Shown: positions 1-9,164 of the stretch, piece by piece
How the letters are laid out: every line of letters begins with the position of its first letter
How positions within the stretch are numbered: position 1 is the first letter of the stretch
Source: Mycosarcoma maydis
Lineage: Eukaryota; Basidiomycota; Ustilaginomycetes; Ustilaginales
Assembly: GCF_000328475.2 (NCBI RefSeq)
Contig: NC_026481.1
Location: 625,315-689,314, forward strand
DNA length: 64,000 nt
Direction: 5' to 3'
Notes under the pieces: model-generated
The model's database searches: none
What the model saw: only the letters and a program-made list of their open reading frames with translations
Told to the model about the DNA's origin: nothing
Position numbers and translations under genes: made by a program

Positions 1-304
1 CTGCAGTGAAGCGCCAACAAAAACGCCGATAGCTCATTGTACAAGTCCGCTCGAATCAATCGTAGACGTCCTTCTCAGATTTGCTTGGCTTCACATGGCT
101 ATGTAGCGGCGTCGCTTGTTTGCCTTTGATTCCTCGTCACCATCCTTGCATCTCTGCTTTGAGCATCGTAGTCTCGACTTCCCGCTCATCGTCACTCGTT
201 TGTCATCGTTCGCCGTCCCTGCCGTCGCTGCCGTCCCCGCCGTCCTAGTCACAAGATCAAAGTCACGACACATGCTCACTTTCTTTGGAGCTGCCTTCAT
301 CTAG
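1..304. other. Gene-free leader upstream of the homeodomain gene
   Basis: No credible gene is seen here. Short open frames exist on both strands but resemble nothing known. The last 150 bases are pyrimidine-rich with GTC/GCC-type triplet repetition around 205-245, and probably belong to the promoter or 5' leader of the homeodomain gene. A stop codon (TAG, 302-304) immediately precedes the chosen ATG in the same frame. Confidence 0.4.
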
Positions 305-2419
305 ATGATAGACACGAGCTTCCCTGATCGGAACCCGCCACCAGAGCATACTTCAGATAGATTTCAAAACAGAGAGCATTCATCTACGATCGACCAGTTC
401 GTCACCACAGATCCCAACCGGCCACAGCATCTTCAGCGCTATCCAAGACCGACAGCATCGCCATCATTCAACCAGCACCAGCCACACCACTCTTCAACGC
501 TGTCTCCGCACATACAGACAAGTGGTGGAGCAGCGCATTTACCACCCATGTATCAAACTCATCACCAGAGTAGGTTGCAGGCGCATCATGCCAGCCTGTG
601 CGTTGTGCAAGGGCAGCAGCCACAACCACCGCAGCAGGCGCAGTATCATGCTGGTCATCTGCAACAGCAACAGCAGCAGCAGCCGCTGCCGCCACCACCG
701 CCGTACCCACAGCAGTCGGCACAGCAGCAGCATCAGCAACAGCATACACAGCACCAGCAACAGCATGGAATGCAGCGTGGTGCTAATCAAGGCTTCAGCA
801 TACCTCGGACTGTTTCCACGCCTACGTGGATGTCGAGCGCGAACCCGGCGGTACACATGCACTCGCATCCGTCCAGCATCAATGCTGCTGTTGCCACGGC
901 TGCGACGGCTGCGACTGCGGGTCCATCGGCGCCTTCCTCTTCGTCGTCGTCCGGATCGCTGCTGTCGTACTGGGACCAGGGCGCGACGAGCGACAGCGAG
1001 CTTACCATGACATCGGCCATGACGCCGGGCGATGCGCATCATCACTCCATGTCAGAGATGCCAAGCAGCGGTGGTGCTCACCATCGATATGCTTCAACGG
1101 CTTCGTTGCCAGCTATCTCACCGACCGGTATGGCTAGTGGTGCGCATTCGTCTTCGTCGCACGTGAGTAGCGCAGGTAGTTCGTACGCGTACATGGCGGT
1201 GGGTGGATCCGACTACCATGCGTATGGTGTGCGGCCTGCGTCCATGTCCATGTCGGCAACTCAGCCGCAGCAGTACGGCTACCACTCGACGCATCAACAC
1301 GCTCCATCGTCGGGCATGACTGGCGGTCTGGCCTACTCTTCCTCGGTCTCCACTCCGCTGCCATCGTCCGGCTTGATGTACGCATCGTCCAACTCCTCTG
1401 CCTCGCTTGGCGCAGCTGCCAACTATGACAGCTACGCACAGCCATCACTCTCTTCGCAATACGTCTCGTACTTGCCGCCCGCTCTGCATGATTCGCGCTT
1501 CTACCCTCTCAACCCGTTCGAGATCAAGCATCGACGACGTACCACAAAGACGCAATTCCGAGTGCTCGAATCAACGTTTCGAGAGATTCCGAAACCCAAT
1601 GCGACACTGAGGAAGCAAATCAGCGCTCAGCTCGACATGCCGGTCCGAGCGGTACAGATCTGGTTTCAGAACCGAAGGGCCAAGGCGAAAGCGATGGAGA
1701 AGAAGAGGCAGGATGCGTCAGGGGGTGTAGCACAGAGTGGTGGCGGAGGTGGGAACACGAGTAGTAGCAGTGGCGACGTCGGTAGTGGTGTGGCGGCAGA
1801 AAGGGGGAGGGTGCAATCTGGAGGGATGGCGGGTGGATCTCATGCGTACGGTGAAGCTGGAGAGCACAAGTACGAAGATTTGCGCAGCGCGGGGCAACAG
1901 ACCGACTTACCGTTCGGGCACAGCATGCTTCGTCCCGGAAGCAGATCGATGGATCTTCCTCCGCTCCGCATGGGCATGGACCATCTGCGTGGAGACAGCT
2001 ACACGACTGCCACCACCTCAGCTTCTTCGACACCATCTACCGCGTCCACAGCTCGTCCGATCGACGCGTCACGCGATCGAGATCGAAAATTGGGCTCCTC
2101 TCTAACCTCTTCCATGGCGATCCATCCGTCTTCGACATTCAACATTGTCGGTGGAGCAGGACAAGCAGAGTATCCAGACGAGCAGGCTGGCGTCCATCGC
2201 GGAGCCATTGCACACCACACTGCGCTCCCCGGACCTGCTATCCTCGCTGGCGCAACTGGTGAAGACATACAACACGCCACAGGCGCAAGCCTGCTCAGCG
2301 CCGGCATGCCTTCCACCTCTTCCGACCGCCCATCCTCGCGAATGTCCACGCTGCCACCCCCCACTCTCCCCAGCCCCTCTTCGCGATCCTTCACCGACGA
2401 CCACTCGATCCGCTTCTGA
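305..2419 (+). CDS. Homeodomain transcription factor, Gln/His/Ser-rich
   Basis: This is a probable DNA-binding regulator of 704 residues acting in the nucleus. A homeodomain lies at about residues 408-466. It starts with a basic HRRRTTKTQ arm and contains the helix-3 signature VQIWFQNRRAKAK (W453, F454, Q455, N456, R457), so it is a typical 60-residue homeodomain rather than a TALE type. Everything else is low complexity: Gln/His/Pro-rich at about 100-160, then Ser/Ala/Gly/His-rich, with further Ser/Gly-rich sequence after the homeodomain. The start is the first ATG after an in-frame stop. It converges with the CASP-like gene, with 232 bases between the stop codons. Smut fungi use several homeodomain proteins in mating and filament development, but I cannot assign this one to a named gene. 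The family is certain; the target genes are unknown. Confidence 0.9.
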   Translation: MIDTSFPDRNPPPEHTSDRFQNREHSSTIDQFVTTDPNRPQHLQRYPRPTASPSFNQHQPHHSSTLSPHIQTSGGAAHLPPMYQTHHQSRLQAHHASLCVVQGQQPQPPQQAQYHAGHLQQQQQQQPLPPPPPYPQQSAQQQHQQQHTQHQQQHGMQRGANQGFSIPRTVSTPTWMSSANPAVHMHSHPSSINAAVATAATAATAGPSAPSSSSSSGSLLSYWDQGATSDSELTMTSAMTPGDAHHHSMSEMPSSGGAHHRYASTASLPAISPTGMASGAHSSSSHVSSAGSSYAYMAVGGSDYHAYGVRPASMSMSATQPQQYGYHSTHQHAPSSGMTGGLAYSSSVSTPLPSSGLMYASSNSSASLGAAANYDSYAQPSLSSQYVSYLPPALHDSRFYPLNPFEIKHRRRTTKTQFRVLESTFREIPKPNATLRKQISAQLDMPVRAVQIWFQNRRAKAKAMEKKRQDASGGVAQSGGGGGNTSSSSGDVGSGVAAERGRVQSGGMAGGSHAYGEAGEHKYEDLRSAGQQTDLPFGHSMLRPGSRSMDLPPLRMGMDHLRGDSYTTATTSASSTPSTASTARPIDASRDRDRKLGSSLTSSMAIHPSSTFNIVGGAGQAEYPDEQAGVHRGAIAHHTALPGPAILAGATGEDIQHATGASLLSAGMPSTSSDRPSSRMSTLPPPTLPSPSSRSFTDDHSIRF

Positions 2420-2534
2420 TCTACCCCCCAAGAATGAGCCAGCAACCCACACACTAACAACCTCACTCGTTTTACGTCTTAGATAGAGAAACTGGATGTG
2501 AAAGTCCTTTTCGTGTTTTCCTTTTTCTTTGCGC

Positions 2535-2560
2535 CTACACGCTACACGCTACACGCTACA
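2535..2560. repeat. Heptamer tandem repeat, CTACACG
   Basis: There are three perfect CTACACG units plus a partial one, lying between the convergent stop codons of the homeodomain and CASP-like genes. This is a small microsatellite with no evident function. Confidence 0.8.
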
Positions 2561-2651
2561 ATTCGGCTGTTGTGAGACCGCATTCCCAGGGTAGGGATGG
2601 CTAAAGACAAGATGCGTGAAGAAAGTGGAGCACGACTCTACGTCTCTGCTC

Positions 2652-4922
2652 TCACCGTGGTGGCAAAGAGCAAGTCTGAGCGGACGACGTATGACTCACT
2701 TCGAGGAGCATGCCAAAGATGAGCAAGTGCAAAAAGATGGCATACACCATGAAGAACAAGCGCATGCGTCGATGGCTCAGCACCAAGCGCGTGAGCATGT
2801 GCAGCGCACGTTCGAGCGGGTTGAGCTGCGCCATGGCGCGCGACTGTTCGCGTCCGCGGAAGGCTTCGAATGGGTTCATTGACTCTTCGTACCTGGCACG
2901 ATACTTATCGTCGCTTCTTGGTGGAGGATAGGCTCCCGATGCGTCTCTGCGTCCCGACGCTCCGTTGCCAGTGCCGATCTGAATCACAGCGTCGCCTCGA
3001 CCCCCCGTTGCGCCGCTGCCAGCAGGGCCATAGCTTTGCAAATAGCGCACCTTCTCGTACAGGCCAAGGTTGTCGGCTTGCAACGTCTTGATCTCGTTGC
3101 GAAGCTCGCTGATGGTTTCAAATTGCTTGCGCAGCTCTTCTTCCAACTCGGCATTGCGCGTACGGAAACGGTCTCGCTGGGAAGTAACGATGGGCAGGAT
3201 GCTGTTGTCACCCCCGATGCCTCCGCCGCCGCCGGAAGAGGGAGCAGCAGAAGAGACAGACGACCTCGAAGCTGCAGAGGGTTCGACGGACCTTGCTAGT
3301 GATGCTGATTCGACTCCGTTGGCGACGGCCTGGTGTGCAGGCGTAGATTGGACCACTGGTTTGCTGCTCGCTTTGCCAAGTTGACCTGCTTGCTCAACTT
3401 GAGCTTCGAGCGACTCTATTTCCTTTAGAGCGTCCTCGGCGCTCAGCGCAGCCATGCGCTTGCTATTGGAACGATGTCCCGTGCCAACGCAAGCAAGATC
3501 CATCTCGAGCTTATCATTCAGGGTCTTGAGATGCGAGCGTTGTTGCTTGAGTCGAACAAGCTCCAAGTTGGCCTGCTCGAGCGAACTCGACAACTCAGAG
3601 TTAGATACACGCAATGTCGCCAAGTTGTCCTCAAGTCGCTTGTTCCTTTCCAGCAACAATGCTTCGAGACTCTTTGCATCTGCGGGTCGCTGCTTGTTCG
3701 AACTCTGCTCTGCATCGCCAGCGACATGGGCAGATGCATCGAGATCTTCATCGTCTTCAGCATTGAAGTGAACCGCCTTGACGATCTCGAGCTCGCGCTT
3801 GATGTTGGCGTAATCACTGCGCTGGAGCAATTTGGTGCGAAGCGATTCGATCTCTGCTTCCTTTTCGTTTTGCAGCTTAAGCTTTTCATCGCGCGCCGCG
3901 GCAAGTTGCTTTGTCAAGTTTGCCGATTGCTGACGTTCGGTCTCGAGCAAAGATTGAAGCTGTTGCAGCTTGCGGTCTTTTTCTTGCGTTTCCGCTTCGA
4001 GCGTTTGGATTCGTTCCGTGTCATGACGACCACTCTTGACGCTTTCAATGTCGACACGCAACTGCTCGTTGCGCCTCTCGAGGGTCTCAACCCGGGCGTG
4101 CGCACGTTCCAAGTCACGAGACAGCAATTCGACTTCGGCAAAGTTGCCATCGACGTTCCTTGCATGGTCGCCGTCTTCATCAAGGCCCTTTTCGAGCAAC
4201 TTGGCGGTGGCTGTCTCGTCTTTGGACTTGAGATGCTGAAGTTGCTCTTGGGCTAAGTTCAAAGACTTTGTGAGATCAGCTTCTCGCTCCTTCAGGTTGT
4301 GTATCCTCTCGTCCCACTTTGCCGATAATTCGAGTTCAAATGCGGACGTTCGCTGCTGTACTTTTGCCTCAAAATCCTGCTCGAGTGAGCGCAGACGCTG
4401 CTGCAATCGAGCATTCTCAGCTTCTCTCTCCTGGCTGACCTGAGCCTCAGCAGCGCTGCGTGCGAGATCGGTTTGCAGCTTTGCATTCTCGTGTTTCAGG
4501 CTCTCGAGATCATTGAGCGATGCTGCTTGTTCCAGCGTGACCTCAAGAAGCGGATATGGATCAGGCGCGTTTGTCAAAGCCGAGTGCACGTTGAGAAAGG
4601 CATTCTCTGCTGCTTTGGAACGTTTGGTCAACGTATCGATCTCGGTCTGGTAGGCCTTGAGCAGGGGCTTGAAGCTTTCCAGCTTGTTAGCATCAGGTTG
4701 CTTTTTGAATTCTCGTGTCTGATCGGCGAGCTTTTTCCGATTGGAGACGGCTGCCTTCTGCGCTTCGAACAGTTCGGGCGCGGTGGTGCTGAGTTGTTGC
4801 TGAAGATCGACGAGGTTGATGTCTCGCCAAATGGACAATGCTGCGGAAAAGTCGACGGGGGATCTGCTTGGACCAGCACCATCGATGGTGTACGGCGCTG
4901 CTGCTGCTGTTGCTGCCGCCAT
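2652..4922 (-). CDS. CASP/Coy1-like Golgi coiled-coil membrane protein
   Basis: This is a Golgi golgin-type tether of 756 residues, related to animal CASP (the CUX1 splice form) and yeast Coy1, which act in intra-Golgi retrograde vesicle traffic. The N-terminus has the family signature SIWRDINLVDLQQQL. A long heptad coiled coil rich in E, K, L and Q follows to about residue 560, then a Ser/Gly-rich break. From about residue 620 there is a CASP C-terminal domain (YEESMNPFEAFRGREQSR and NPLERALHMLTRLVLSHRRMR) and a single C-terminal membrane anchor (FFMVYAIFLHLLIFGMLL). The frame extends further upstream only with a TTG, so the ATG at 4922 was used; it opens a short Ala-rich run. No intron is needed. 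The gene is divergent from the CPA1 gene. Length and domain order match the family. Confidence 0.9.
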   Translation of the reverse strand: MAAATAAAAPYTIDGAGPSRSPVDFSAALSIWRDINLVDLQQQLSTTAPELFEAQKAAVSNRKKLADQTREFKKQPDANKLESFKPLLKAYQTEIDTLTKRSKAAENAFLNVHSALTNAPDPYPLLEVTLEQAASLNDLESLKHENAKLQTDLARSAAEAQVSQEREAENARLQQRLRSLEQDFEAKVQQRTSAFELELSAKWDERIHNLKEREADLTKSLNLAQEQLQHLKSKDETATAKLLEKGLDEDGDHARNVDGNFAEVELLSRDLERAHARVETLERRNEQLRVDIESVKSGRHDTERIQTLEAETQEKDRKLQQLQSLLETERQQSANLTKQLAAARDEKLKLQNEKEAEIESLRTKLLQRSDYANIKRELEIVKAVHFNAEDDEDLDASAHVAGDAEQSSNKQRPADAKSLEALLLERNKRLEDNLATLRVSNSELSSSLEQANLELVRLKQQRSHLKTLNDKLEMDLACVGTGHRSNSKRMAALSAEDALKEIESLEAQVEQAGQLGKASSKPVVQSTPAHQAVANGVESASLARSVEPSAASRSSVSSAAPSSGGGGGIGGDNSILPIVTSQRDRFRTRNAELEEELRKQFETISELRNEIKTLQADNLGLYEKVRYLQSYGPAGSGATGGRGDAVIQIGTGNGASGRRDASGAYPPPRSDDKYRARYEESMNPFEAFRGREQSRAMAQLNPLERALHMLTRLVLSHRRMRLFFMVYAIFLHLLIFGMLLEVSHTSSAQTCSLPPR

Positions 4923-5796
4923 GATTACCGTATGGCGCAAGGACTGCCTCTGTCGGCGTGCATGGTCTTGGTTGGTGAGGAAGGCGTCGAGGACCCTTCT
5001 CAACTTGTTCCGCTGTTGCTCCGCCGTTGCTTTCGCACGGACGGTGCAGCACCTCGTGACTCGGGGGGTTTATGGATTTTGCGATGTTAGCATCTAAAAA
5101 GCAACATGCCAATGGGGGCTACACGCTGCTGAAATTGGATCTTCACAGTTGGCTCGCTTAGACAATTCTGTGATTCGTCCGACAAAATTACGTCAACTGC
5201 AGCGCCAACCGTAGATTTCGCTACTCGTGACTTTCAGACTCGTGACTGACTGACGACTTTGGAAGATCTGATTCGTGATTTGTGATTCGACCAGAAATTT
5301 TCCCACCGTTTTTAATCATGGATCGTGAATCACGCGTGAGTTGCGTCCGTGCTTGGTCTGCTGTGAGAAAGAAGAGTTGACTCGACATTTCATGATTCAC
5401 ATTCAGTGATTCACGATTCACGATTTGCGATACCGCTTTGAGAATCACAGAGTCACGAGTGGGTTTTTGGTTTTGATTTTGTTTTTGATATTTTGTCAGT
5501 CGCAGCACAGCGCAGTAAAGGTCAAAGTGTGACTCGGCGTTTGCATCTTTTTGGGTCTCTTTTCTTATCTCTGACCGTCGCTCGTATCCACAGCGTCCTT
5601 CCTGTTTCCTGTTTCCTGTTTCCTGCTTCCTGCTCCCATCTATCCGCACTCTTGTTCTGTTCATCGACACGATCGCTACCGCAGCGCACTGCCTGTCTGA
5701 CATCAAAGCCAAGACTACCTCGAGCTTTCTTGCATCCTTCTTCCATTAGCGAACACTCAACCTCACTCGCCCGATCCCTTTAGGGCTGTATAGCGC
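4923..5796. other. Divergent intergenic region between CASP-like and CPA1 genes
   Basis: No gene is seen. From 5221 to 5470 the sequence is packed with dispersed GATTC/GTGA dyads such as ATTCACGATT. From 5599 to 5633 a TTTCCTG heptamer is repeated, and the pyrimidine-rich stretch 5560-5796 probably holds the CPA1 promoter and leader. The promoters of both flanking genes must lie here. Confidence 0.5.
5221..5460. repeat. Cluster of dispersed ATTCACGATT/AATCGTGAAT-type dyads
   Basis: There are many closely spaced copies of GATTCGTGAT, GATTCAC and GAATCACG words on both strands, for example around 5269-5295, 5325-5335 and 5393-5430. The same words recur in almost every gap between genes in this window and not in the coding regions. 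Neither terminal repeats nor a coding frame are present, so it is not a recognisable transposon. Confidence 0.75.
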
Positions 5797-5865
5797 ATGT
5801 TCGTTCAGCAGACCCGAGACGACTACATCAGTGATTCTGTCTACAAGTCCTCGCACAACGCTTGA
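5797..5865 (+). CDS. Upstream ORF: arginine attenuator peptide of CPA1
   Basis: This is a 22-codon reading frame in the leader of the carbamoyl-phosphate synthase gene, ending 55 bases before its ATG. The product starts MFVQQTRDDYISDSVYK and carries the attenuator core: a Thr, then DYISD, then a basic residue. This matches the arginine attenuator peptides of ascomycete CPA1/arg-2, in which the nascent peptide stalls the ribosome at the uORF stop when arginine is high. D9 corresponds to the Asp reported as essential in Neurospora. The Trp seen in known peptides is replaced by Tyr (Y16). The ATG context is weak (C at -3), while the main ATG has A at -3, which fits leaky scanning. Position, length and motif together make the assignment strong. 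Function is inferred. Confidence 0.9.
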   Translation: MFVQQTRDDYISDSVYKSSHNA

Positions 5866-5920
5866 GAGCTTTTCGATTATCACCACATCTTGACGTCTTT
5901 CTTTTCTTCCGATCACCAAC

Positions 5921-7348
5921 ATGCTCGCTCCTATCCGCAACTCGATGCTCCAGCGCGCTGGCGCTCGCTTGATGCGACTTGGCAGTATCCGCTCGCTCGC
6001 TACACACGCTTCTGCTGCGCCCATCACCTATACCGAGGCTCCCGCATCCAAGCCTGCTACCTTGCACCTCAAGACTGGCGAGGCCTTCACTGGTCGCTCG
6101 TTCGGGGCTCCTCGCAGCGTGTTTGGTGAAACAGTGTTCACCACCTCGATTACCTCGTACACCGAGTCGCTCACTGATCCATCGTACCAGGGGCAGATCC
6201 TCACTTTTACTCAGCCTCTCATGGGCAACTATGGTGTGCCCGACAACGGAAGCGGACAGTCGCCTGTCGAGCACCCGGCTGATGTCGACGTGGGTGCCTT
6301 CCTCGAGTCCAACAAGGTCCAAGCTGCCGGCGTGGTTGTTTCGAACCTTGCCGAGCGCTTTTCGCACTACCTTGCCAAAGAGTCGCTCGCCACCTGGTGT
6401 GCTCGTCACAACGTCCCCGGTATCTTTGGCGTCGACACTCGTGCCATCACGTCGCTCCTACGAGACCAGGGTTCTACGCTCGGCGCCATCCTTGTTGGCG
6501 ATGGCCACGACAAAGCGCCCGCTGTGGGTGACTACGTTGATCCTATGGCCGAGAACCTGATCGCCAAGGTGTCGACCAAGCAGCCGTATGTGCTCCACCC
6601 TGTCGGCGGTGCCAAGGCTGCGCGAGCGCACGTTGCACTGATGGACTTTGGCTGCAAGGCCAACATCCTCCGATCTCTGCTCCGCCGTGGTGCTTCGGTG
6701 ACGGTGCTGCCATGGAACTTTGACTTCAACAAGGTGCGCGATGGATTCGACGGTCTGTTCCTCTCCAACGGACCGGGGTCTCCGTACTCGATCGAACCGG
6801 CTCTCGACATGGCACGCAAGGCGATCGCCGAATGGGACCGACCGATCTTTGGCATCTGCATGGGCAACCAAGTGATCGGTATCGCCGCTGGTGTCGAGGC
6901 GTACCGCATGAAGTTTGGCAATCGAGGTCACAACCAGCCCGTCGTAGCACTCAAGTCGGCAGGAAACTTTGTGAAGCGCGGTCGTGTCTACATCACCTCG
7001 CAGAACCACGGGTACGCTCTCACCCCGGACGAGTCCAAGTGGCCGGAAGGATGGCAGCCCTGGTTCGTCAATGCGAACGATTCGTCGGTCGAAGGCATCA
7101 TCAGGACGCAGTTGAACGAACAACGCGCCATGGTCTGGGGTGTGCAGTTCCACCCGGAACACGCCGGTGGGCCCGAGGACACCAACGGTATCTTTGAAGA
7201 CTTTGTCGAGGAGGTCGTCAGGATCAAGCGTAGCCAGGGCAGGGATGTCGGCGCCGGTCTGCCCGAGCATATGCACGTCAACCAGGGCGCTCCTGCTTTC
7301 CCCGCTCACGAGTTCGGCGTGGTTGGTCAGAGCCCTGCTCACCTTTAG
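5921..7348 (+). CDS. CPA1: Carbamoyl-phosphate synthase, arginine-specific small chain, mitochondrial
   Basis: This is the glutaminase subunit (475 residues) that supplies ammonia to the large subunit to make carbamoyl phosphate for arginine synthesis. The N-terminus (residues 1-35) is rich in R, S and A with no acidic residue, which fits a mitochondrial presequence. The small-chain N-terminal domain follows (FGETVFTTSITSYTESLTDP, LMGNYGVPD). A class I glutamine amidotransferase domain comes next, with the nucleophile in FGICMGNQ (C313) and the His/Glu pair in VQFHPEH (H411, E413); all three catalytic residues are present. No intron is needed. The upstream attenuator peptide at 5797 identifies it as the arginine-regulated enzyme rather than the pyrimidine one. 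Transcript-level translation control by arginine is therefore expected. Confidence 0.97.
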   Translation: MLAPIRNSMLQRAGARLMRLGSIRSLATHASAAPITYTEAPASKPATLHLKTGEAFTGRSFGAPRSVFGETVFTTSITSYTESLTDPSYQGQILTFTQPLMGNYGVPDNGSGQSPVEHPADVDVGAFLESNKVQAAGVVVSNLAERFSHYLAKESLATWCARHNVPGIFGVDTRAITSLLRDQGSTLGAILVGDGHDKAPAVGDYVDPMAENLIAKVSTKQPYVLHPVGGAKAARAHVALMDFGCKANILRSLLRRGASVTVLPWNFDFNKVRDGFDGLFLSNGPGSPYSIEPALDMARKAIAEWDRPIFGICMGNQVIGIAAGVEAYRMKFGNRGHNQPVVALKSAGNFVKRGRVYITSQNHGYALTPDESKWPEGWQPWFVNANDSSVEGIIRTQLNEQRAMVWGVQFHPEHAGGPEDTNGIFEDFVEEVVRIKRSQGRDVGAGLPEHMHVNQGAPAFPAHEFGVVGQSPAHL

Positions 7349-7478
7349 ATGTCGCAATTCCGAAGTTGCTCATTCACGTCTGCCTAAATTGTAGCGTTCC
7401 CGAGCTGAGCGCAATGTTAGTATTCACTTTCTCTGACTTGTGTGCAGGGATGTGCGAGGACGCCAGAGGCGATATGAA

Positions 7479-8635
7479 CTAGCTGAGTTGCGCAAGGAAT
7501 TTGGCGACGAGTTGCAATAGGTGGTCTGTGGCGACTTGGCTGGCAGCTTGGTGGTTTGCCTGTTGGAGGATTTCTGCTTGGAAGCCGCCTGTGGGTTCGA
7601 GCAGCTGCGTCCAACGTTCAAGTAGGATGGCCTGTTTGCCTGTTGGTACGTATTCGCTGAAATCACGGCGCATGTTGAGAAGGGTGCGTGGTTAGTGGGG
7701 AAAGGGGACGATTTGAATCGCGAGGCAAGGCGGGAGGCGAGGCTGACTTACTCCTTTTCGCCAATCAGCGCTAGCATACGTGCAGTGGGCGTGGCGGTGC
7801 GAAGATTGTGTAGCGCTCTGGCGATGGATCTCGCACCGGCGCGCGTGTCGGTGATGGCCGAGTCGGCGAGATCCGAGCTAAAAAAGTCGTCGTGCCCACC
7901 GCGAGCTTTGAGCGACCATGTACGATACGCCGTAATGGCCGGAGTGAGCACTGCGCTCACGTTTCCGTTGGGTGGCGTCGAGGCTACGCCTGACTGCGCA
8001 TCTGCATCGTCTGCATCGTCTGCATCGTCTGCGTCGTCTGCATCGTCTGGATCAGTGGCGAGGTCGATTGAATCTCGTGGCATGAGCGTGGATCCTTTGC
8101 CCTGGAGCACCAAATTGGTAGCGAGCTGCAGCTGCTCATCCATGCGCTCGCGTTCGCATGGCTCAGCAGCGTCTCGCTGCATCTCGTAAAACTCTCGATC
8201 CGATACGGGTGCCTGTAAAATAGCTCCATGAATCCTTGCGCTCTTAGCTCTTTTGCTACTGAGCAAATAAGCGATCGCGTTCTGGCACCCAGTAGAGTGG
8301 CCCATCAATACCACTTTGCCGCCTGGCTTAGTGTTGTGGAGGTGTGAGATGCAAGCGGCAAGTTCACGCGCATCACCTTCCAGCGTACACTGTCCGTAAC
8401 CGCCCAGATTGCACGTCAGCTGCGGTTGCACCAGCGACCATGAGCGAGAGTGCAGAAGCGCTGCGAGACGTGGTAGGTACGGCAGCGTACCGAGCGTATC
8501 CGTGAGTCCAGGAACAAACACAAGCGTGTGTGTGAGCGAAGCGTCCGTGTCCACGTACGGCAGCGCAACCGGTTTGGCTTGGTACAACTGCAGCGTGCCA
8601 TGCAGCGGCGCTACTAACGCAGATGCTGACGCCAT
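7479..8635 (-). CDS. DUF1749 alpha/beta-hydrolase family protein, two exons
   Basis: This is a predicted serine hydrolase of about 353 residues in the DUF1749/UPF0613 family of fungi and plants; its substrate is unknown. Exon 1 is 8635-7752 and exon 2 is 7656-7479. The 95-base intron opens with GTAAGT, has CTAAC near its end and closes TTTCAG, and the join restores IGEKDEYVPTGKQ, a conserved family segment. The nucleophile elbow is GHSTG (MGHSTGCQN), after an oxyanion-type segment LVFVPGLTDTLGTLPYL. An acidic insert made of repeated DDA units (coding 7998-8052) sits between the nucleophile and the C-terminal part. It is transcribed in the same direction as the gene to its right. The family call is firm; the function is not known. 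Confidence 0.85.
7998..8052. repeat. Nine-base tandem repeat inside the DUF1749 gene
   Basis: GCATCGTCT-type units are repeated about six times with one variant. On the minus strand they encode consecutive Asp-Asp-Ala triplets, an acidic low-complexity loop in the hydrolase. Copy number may vary between strains. Confidence 0.85.
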
Positions 8636-9164
8636 CGTCGATCAAATGAGGTCCAGAAAGATACCCTCACGTTGGCCTCGAACAGCCTTGCACATGTACA
8701 AGCTCAAGTCGTCAGTGTGATATCCCAGCTGAGCAAGCTCATCCACAAGAATCGTGAATCATGCCAGAGCGTGCAACGTGGAGGCCCGTGCACGCTCGTC
8801 GATGTTGCCTTGAACTCACGACTGTGACTTTCGAATTTGCCCAGCCCAGCCCAGCCCAGCACACCACAGCCCACTCGTGACTAAAAGTCAAAGCCCATTC
8901 GAACAACGCAGGCTGCATACCCTGCGCGGTTGACTGCCACACATCACTGCCACAACCACAAATTGGGCGTCTCCTTCTACGAGGAGCAGTCGATTGACTG
9001 CAGAAGAACAGACCATGTACAGCTGTGCTTCGCCAGAACGTACAAAGATCCAAACGGAATCTAAATGAGCATGAACGAAAAGTAAACGAGAGTGATGAGG
9101 TATTTGATAAATGAAACGTGCGCGCGCTATCCGACAGATGCAATGTGGGTGCAAGAGAAGGGTA
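8636..9164. other. Intergenic region between DUF1749 and TRP/FLC-like genes
   Basis: No credible gene is seen. It contains a short CCAGC pentamer run (about 8839-8862) and scattered ATCGTGAAT words near 8750. It should hold the DUF1749 promoter at its left end and the 3' end of the FLC-like transcript at its right end. Confidence 0.4.

Noticed and set aside
3474..4256. A 260-codon plus-strand open frame opposite the CASP-like gene
   Set aside because: It is the complement of a coiled-coil gene whose codon pattern keeps the opposite strand free of stops; no recognisable motif and the minus-strand gene is well supported.
6458..7357. A 299-codon minus-strand open frame opposite CPA1
   Set aside because: Antisense shadow of a highly conserved enzyme; composition follows the CPA1 codons.
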